A stretch of 8,014 nt of DNA, from contig NZ_JBIIAW010000117.1 in assembly GCF_044239695.1 (NCBI RefSeq), positions 1 to 8,014 of the forward strand. Reading direction: 5' to 3'. Positions 5,657 through 8,014 of this stretch are shown here, one piece after another (position 1 is the stretch's first letter; each line of letters opens with the position of its first letter). This stretch comes from Pseudolysinimonas_A sp044239695. Lineage in GTDB: Bacteria > Actinomycetota > Actinomycetes > Actinomycetales > Microbacteriaceae. Under the pieces are notes generated by a model that saw only the letters and a program-made list of their open reading frames with translations, did no database searches and was not told the DNA's origin. The position numbers and the translations under genes were made by a program.

Positions 5657-5699
5657 CCCGCACTTCGCGACGGATTAGATCCGACACGCCCGGATGTCG

Positions 5700-5728
5700 T
5701 TGTCGGCTCTCCGGGAGCGGGGTAGCGT
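5700..5728 (+). promoter_or_regulatory. Promoter of the second merR gene
   Basis: A -35-like TTGTCG (5700-5705) and a -10 TAGCGT (5723-5728) are separated by 17 nt, the best two-box promoter in the window. Transcription would start near 5735, giving a leader of about 48 nt that contains the repeat cluster. The 17-nt spacer is not the stretched 19-20 nt spacer of classic MerR-activated promoters. Confidence 0.6.
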
Positions 5729-5771
5729 GAGGTTGCGAAGGAGCTTGAACCTCAAGTTCAACCTGAAGGTT
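5728..5771 (+). promoter_or_regulatory. Repeat cluster, probable operator in the merR leader
   Basis: Several symmetries overlap: TGAGGTT (5728-5734) is inverted as AACCTCA (5748-5754); TTGAAC (5745-5750) is inverted as GTTCAA (5756-5761) around 5 nt; and AACCT (5760-5764) is inverted as AGGTT (5767-5771) around 2 nt. AACCTCAAGTTC and AACCTGAAGGTT also form a 12-bp direct repeat at 5748-5771. The cluster lies at and just after the predicted transcription start, where a bound protein would block transcription. Autoregulation by this MerR protein or control by FtsR is inference. Confidence 0.55.
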
Positions 5772-5782
5772 AGGGAAGCGAC

Positions 5783-6337
5783 ATGGCGGAAGTAACGCGG
5801 ACTGACGCGTCGCGGTATGCGGCCGAGCCCGTGCTGTTCACCGACGGTCTCCCCGACCTCGACGAATTCGCCGGCTACCGCGGCACCGTCGCGGCTAAAG
5901 CCGCCGGGATCTCCTACCGGCAACTGGACTACTGGGCCCGCACCCAGCTCGTCGAGCCCACCGTCCGCGGCGCCGCCGGATCCGGCTCGCAGCGGCTCTA
6001 CGGGTTCCGCGACATCCTCGTGCTCAAGCTCGTCAAGCGACTCCTCGACACCGGCATCTCGCTCCAGCAGATCCGTGTCGCCGTCGACCAGCTCCGGTCG
6101 TCGGGCATCAACGACCTCGCGCAGACCACGCTCATGAGCGACGGCGCCTCCGTCTACCTGTGCACCTCCGACGAAGAGGTCATCGACCTCGTCAGCCAGG
6201 GCCAGGGCGTCTTCGGCATCGCGGTCGGCAAGGTCCTCCGCGAGGTCGAATCCAATCTGGTGGATGTCGAGTTCTCGCCGGCCGAAGATCCGTCGGACGA
6301 GCTCGCCGCCCGGCGCGCCGCGCGCGCCGCCTCCTGA
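5783..6337 (+). CDS. MerR-family regulator, Rv1830-like
   Basis: A 184-residue regulator with a MerR-type winged helix-turn-helix at about residues 32-108 (TVAAKAAGISYRQLDYWAR, then SGSQRLYGFRDILVLKLVKRLL and GISLQQIRVAVDQL). The C-terminal region at about 113-165 (DGASVYLCTSDEEVIDLVSQG, GVFGIAVGKVLREVE) matches the layout of the second MerR protein in the garA cluster of actinobacteria (Rv1830 in M. tuberculosis). It lacks the cysteines of metal-sensing MerR proteins. The extreme C-terminus is an Ala/Arg-rich tail. In mycobacteria this protein has been linked to growth and cell-cycle control; the role here is inferred. The ATG at 5783 follows a modest AGGGAAG site. In mycobacteria a DUF151 bifunctional nuclease gene separates it from ftsR; here only a 126-nt regulatory gap does. 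Confidence 0.87.
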   Translation: MAEVTRTDASRYAAEPVLFTDGLPDLDEFAGYRGTVAAKAAGISYRQLDYWARTQLVEPTVRGAAGSGSQRLYGFRDILVLKLVKRLLDTGISLQQIRVAVDQLRSSGINDLAQTTLMSDGASVYLCTSDEEVIDLVSQGQGVFGIAVGKVLREVESNLVDVEFSPAEDPSDELAARRAARAAS

Positions 6338-6460
6338 CACGGCGGCGCATCGAAGCGATCGGGAGTCGTTGAAGCCAGCCCTTTCGAGTTGCATCGCGGT
6401 CTATGCCGCTCGGCGCCCTCCGCGTGAACGTCGACTTTCCTATGGTTCGGCGCAGGAACT

Positions 6461-6706
6461 TTACGAGAAGTGGCTGACGGTCTCGGGCCATTCACCCGTT
6501 CGCTCAAATTCCCGGTGCGCGACGCCCAATACGGCTTGGCCATGAATGGTGGAGGCGTTGAGCGGAAACACCTTCATCCCATTGAGGTCAGTCGGGTCGG
6601 TGATCGCAATCCCCGTGATCGCTTCGGGATCCTTTGTCGGGCCGAACGAGTACACCACGACGAGGTCGCTGACTAGGCGCCGCGTTCCGTAGACGATTAT
6701 GGCCAT
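6461..6706 (-). CDS. Small immunity-like protein, orphan
   Basis: 81 residues. No family is recognised with certainty. The core VVVYSFGPTKDPEAITG, a middle part without clear motifs, and the ending REFERTGEWPETVSHFS resemble small immunity-type proteins in actinobacterial polymorphic toxin loci, which share a YxFGP motif near the N-terminus and a TGxxPE motif near the C-terminus. Such proteins bind and neutralise the toxin domain encoded just upstream. The ATG at 6706 is preceded by AGAGGG about 7 nt away. The frame is clean to the TAA at 6461. Directly upstream lie the broken remains of a toxin-type N-terminus, which supports the reading. The AT content of the 5' half is higher than in its neighbours, suggesting transfer. 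The 123 nt between it and the convergent merR gene hold nothing I can call. It could instead be an unrelated small protein. Confidence 0.6.
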   Translation of the reverse strand: MAIIVYGTRRLVSDLVVVYSFGPTKDPEAITGIAITDPTDLNGMKVFPLNASTIHGQAVLGVAHREFERTGEWPETVSHFS

Positions 6707-6981
6707 GAGTCGCCCTCTTGTGCTCGATCGCCGCCGCCACCTCGCTCGGAGTGCCGAGCGCCGCACAGATCGTCGGACCCTGCGGCGACTCCAACACCGC
6801 CGACAACCCCGCCCCAACTCGTCTCCGCCGCCTGCGCCTGCGTCAACGCCGACGTCCCCGCCGCCCGCAACGTCGACGCGACACCCTCCAACTTCCCCGG
6901 ATCCAAATCCGCACCGGGGATGTTCTCCGGAATGATCAGCCCCGACCGACCCGTCGCCCCATCATGAGGTGAGACGCTCAC
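6707..6981 (-). pseudogene. Frameshifted, truncated N-terminus of a polymorphic toxin-like (WXG/LXG-type) protein
   Basis: Translation from GTG 6981 gives a sensible 58 residues (IIPENIPGADLDPGKLEGVA, then STLRAAGTSALTQAQ and AAETSWGG). After that the frame turns to low-complexity Gly/Arg-rich sequence. Skipping one base at 6807, in the G4 tract 6810-6807, restores a matching continuation: LSAVLESPQGPTICAALGTP and SEVAAAIEH, to about 6720. This pattern (PGADxDP, a helix, TSWxGLSAVxESP, ALGTPSEVA) resembles the helical WXG100/LXG-like N-terminal domain of secreted actinobacterial polymorphic toxins, which directs export. Homology stops just before the ribosome binding site of the immunity-like gene, so the middle and the C-terminal toxin domain are gone. 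A near-perfect ribosome binding site shows the start was once used. A sequencing error at the G tract could explain the frameshift but not the missing C-terminus. Confidence 0.6.
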
Positions 6982-6986
6982 GAGAA

Positions 6987-6996
6987 ATCACCCCCT
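6987..6996 (-). promoter_or_regulatory. Strong ribosome binding site of the toxin remnant
   Basis: On the minus strand AGGGGGTGAT matches the full anti-Shine-Dalgarno complement AGGAGGTGAT at 9 of 10 bases, 5 nt before the GTG at 6981. It is the strongest such site in the window and marks 6981 as a genuine start. Confidence 0.65.
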
Positions 6997-7092
6997 GGCG
7001 GTGCACCGCAGATGCTCGAGACGCTAGCGCCGAAACGAAGGTGACGGAGCTGTCCATCCACACCGAGCCGCTCGAAACGGGCGAGACTCGAC

Positions 7093-7854
7093 TTAGTCGC
7101 CCGCGCCCCTCAACGCCCCGAGTCGTTCGGCGCCGTCGATAAGCGCACGTCGGAGGTCGTCGATCGCCGTCGCGTCGAGCAGCGCGCGCACGTCGTCTTC
7201 CCCGATGCGGGTGAAGAACACGGGCAGCAGCGGCGCGTACTTGCGGGCGAGTCGCGCCGTGCGGGCGTCCCCGTCGCCGGTGTGATGCAGGCTGAGCGCG
7301 TTGTCGGCGAGATCGGCGAGCTTGCACACCGCGACCTCGGGATCGGCGATCTCCGCGAGGACGTGCTGCCGGTAGAGGTCGTGCTTCGCGGCCTCGTCGG
7401 CGGGGGAGTCGTCGCCCAGCGGGTTCGACATCGCCCGCACGAGCGCCGACGTCCGCTCCCCGAATTCGTCGACGTAGTACGCCAGCACGGTCTCCCGTGC
7501 GGTGCTCTCGTCCGAGGTCGCGGCCCCCAGTACGGCGGCGAGCGCGGGCGCGTGATCCTCGACGGTGTCGTGCAGCACGCAGGCGAGCACGATCGGCTCG
7601 CGGTCGACGCCCCAGCGCAGCACGCGAGCGGCATTGCGCAGAGGATGCTCGATGTATGCGGTGCGCGGGAGGTCGCCGCGCTTCAGCCGGCGCGCGTCGC
7701 GGTGGGCCCACGCGGCGACCCCGATCGCCTGCTCGAGACGTGCGGTGGGCATCCCGGCCGCCGTGGCTCGGAGCCGGAGGTCCGCGGCGAGGAGCACGCC
7801 GTCCATCGCCTTGAGCTCGAGCGAGCCGATCAGATCGACGAGGTCGATCGTCAT
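7093..7854 (-). CDS. RelA/SpoT-type HD-domain hydrolase, possible (p)ppGpp hydrolase
   Basis: A 253-residue cytosolic protein with only the HD half of a RelA/SpoT enzyme and no synthetase or TGS/ACT domains. The hydrolase landmarks appear in order: AAWAHRDARR (about 47-56), YIEHP with H70, VLACVLHDTVEDH with H95-D96 and E99-D100, and VCKLADLADN with D181 and N185. They match the metal- and substrate-binding residues of Rel-type hydrolases, including the DxxxN spacing of the KLADRLHN motif. A small alarmone hydrolase (SAH/Mesh1-like) is the best guess; another nucleotide phosphohydrolase is possible. The ATG at 7854 overlaps the upstream stop as TGATG, with no separate ribosome binding site, so it is translationally coupled to the ParA-like gene. 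It ends 112 nt before the toxin remnant with no clear terminator between. Confidence 0.78.
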   Translation of the reverse strand: MTIDLVDLIGSLELKAMDGVLLAADLRLRATAAGMPTARLEQAIGVAAWAHRDARRLKRGDLPRTAYIEHPLRNAARVLRWGVDREPIVLACVLHDTVEDHAPALAAVLGAATSDESTARETVLAYYVDEFGERTSALVRAMSNPLGDDSPADEAAKHDLYRQHVLAEIADPEVAVCKLADLADNALSLHHTGDGDARTARLARKYAPLLPVFFTRIGEDDVRALLDATAIDDLRRALIDGAERLGALRGAGD

Positions 7855-8014
7855 CAGCCGGCGGACGCCGTTTCGTCGGTCAAGCGGGCGGTTCTCATGA
7901 CGCGCTCCAGAAGCTGGTCGAAGTTTCTCGCCATTTCTTGGGCTCCGTCGCCGGGCCAGATGTGCAGGGGCTTCGCAGCCCCCTGCGCTTGCTGCAGGGA
8001 GGTGCGCTCCGGAA
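7854..8014 (-). CDS. C-terminal part of a ParA-like protein (partial, cut by window edge)
   Basis: The last 52 codons of a minus-strand gene run from the right edge to the TGA at 7856-7854. The translated end reads PERTSLQQAQGAAKPLHIWP, then GDGAQEMARNFDQLLERVM and a short polar tail. This fits the C-terminus of ParA/MinD-type partition ATPases, where an R-x-S/D stretch, a KPL-type strand and a final amphipathic helix with AxxFDxLLxxV follow the ATPase core. The Walker motifs would lie outside the window, so the assignment rests on this tail alone. It shares a 1-nt stop/start overlap with the HD hydrolase gene, so the two form an operon. That it is coding is supported by the frame and the overlap; its identity is less sure. 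Confidence 0.5.
   Translation of the reverse strand, partial: PERTSLQQAQGAAKPLHIWPGDGAQEMARNFDQLLERVMRTARLTDETASAG

Noticed and set aside
5679..5699. ATCCG...CGGAT and CGACA...TGTCG inverted repeats after ftsR.
   Set aside because: They are short, mutually exclusive pairings without a T tract. Too weak to call a terminator.
6441..6446. TATGGT as a plus-strand promoter in the gap after merR.
   Set aside because: No -35 box and no plausible plus-strand gene follows; the downstream plus frames are antisense to the immunity-like gene.
6697..6807. The first-frame continuation of the toxin remnant as an intact 94-residue protein.
   Set aside because: After residue 58 it becomes Gly/Arg-rich and loses pattern, while the neighbouring frame continues the expected sequence.
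7021..7026. TAGCGT on the minus strand as a promoter for the toxin remnant.
   Set aside because: No matching -35 element and no second line of support; the leader would be about 34 nt, unlike the other starts in the window.

Overview
The window is high-GC DNA (GC-rich third codon positions, GTG and TTG starts, dense short gene units) from an actinobacterium. The best guess is the Microbacteriaceae (Microbacterium-like). The main evidence is the order CDP-alcohol phosphatidyltransferase, GarA/OdhI-type FHA protein, FtsR-type MerR regulator and a second MerR regulator. This is a compact version of the Mycobacterium tuberculosis Rv1822-Rv1830 neighbourhood.

Layout. From 1 to about 3830 lie single-gene housekeeping or stress units: a thioredoxin-type glutathione peroxidase (+), a two-TM SPFH/Band 7 protein (+), an S4-domain RNA-binding protein (-), a Nudix hydrolase (+), a leucine-rich-repeat-variant (LRV) protein (-) and a DUF1295 membrane protein (-). 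Each of these six has a TANNNT -10 box 12-13 nt before its start codon. None has a well-placed Shine-Dalgarno sequence, so they look leaderless. Two convergent pairs overlap at their 3' ends by exactly 24 nt.

From about 3840 to 6337 runs the conserved block: pgsA-like, garA/odhI, ftsR and a second merR, all on +. pgsA and the DUF1295 gene diverge from -10 boxes that share their TA dinucleotide. pgsA and garA each appear to have a 13-nt leader with a strong Shine-Dalgarno sequence. The second merR has a good -35/-10 promoter followed by a cluster of inverted and direct repeats in its leader, a likely operator. The block ties membrane phospholipid synthesis to PknG/PknB-type control of central metabolism (GarA) and to division control (FtsR). 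The bifunctional-nuclease gene that separates the two merR genes in mycobacteria is absent.

From 6338 to 7000, on -, lies what I read as the remains of a polymorphic toxin locus. The N-terminal trafficking part of a WXG/LXG-like toxin has a near-perfect Shine-Dalgarno sequence but carries a one-base frameshift in a G tract and has lost its toxic C-terminus. It runs straight into an intact small immunity-like gene.

From 7093 to the right edge, also on -, a RelA/SpoT-type HD hydrolase gene overlaps by 1 nt the 3' end of a partial gene whose C-terminus looks ParA-like. No rRNA, tRNA, CRISPR array, insertion sequence or convincing terminator was seen. Positions 1-64 hold nothing I can call.
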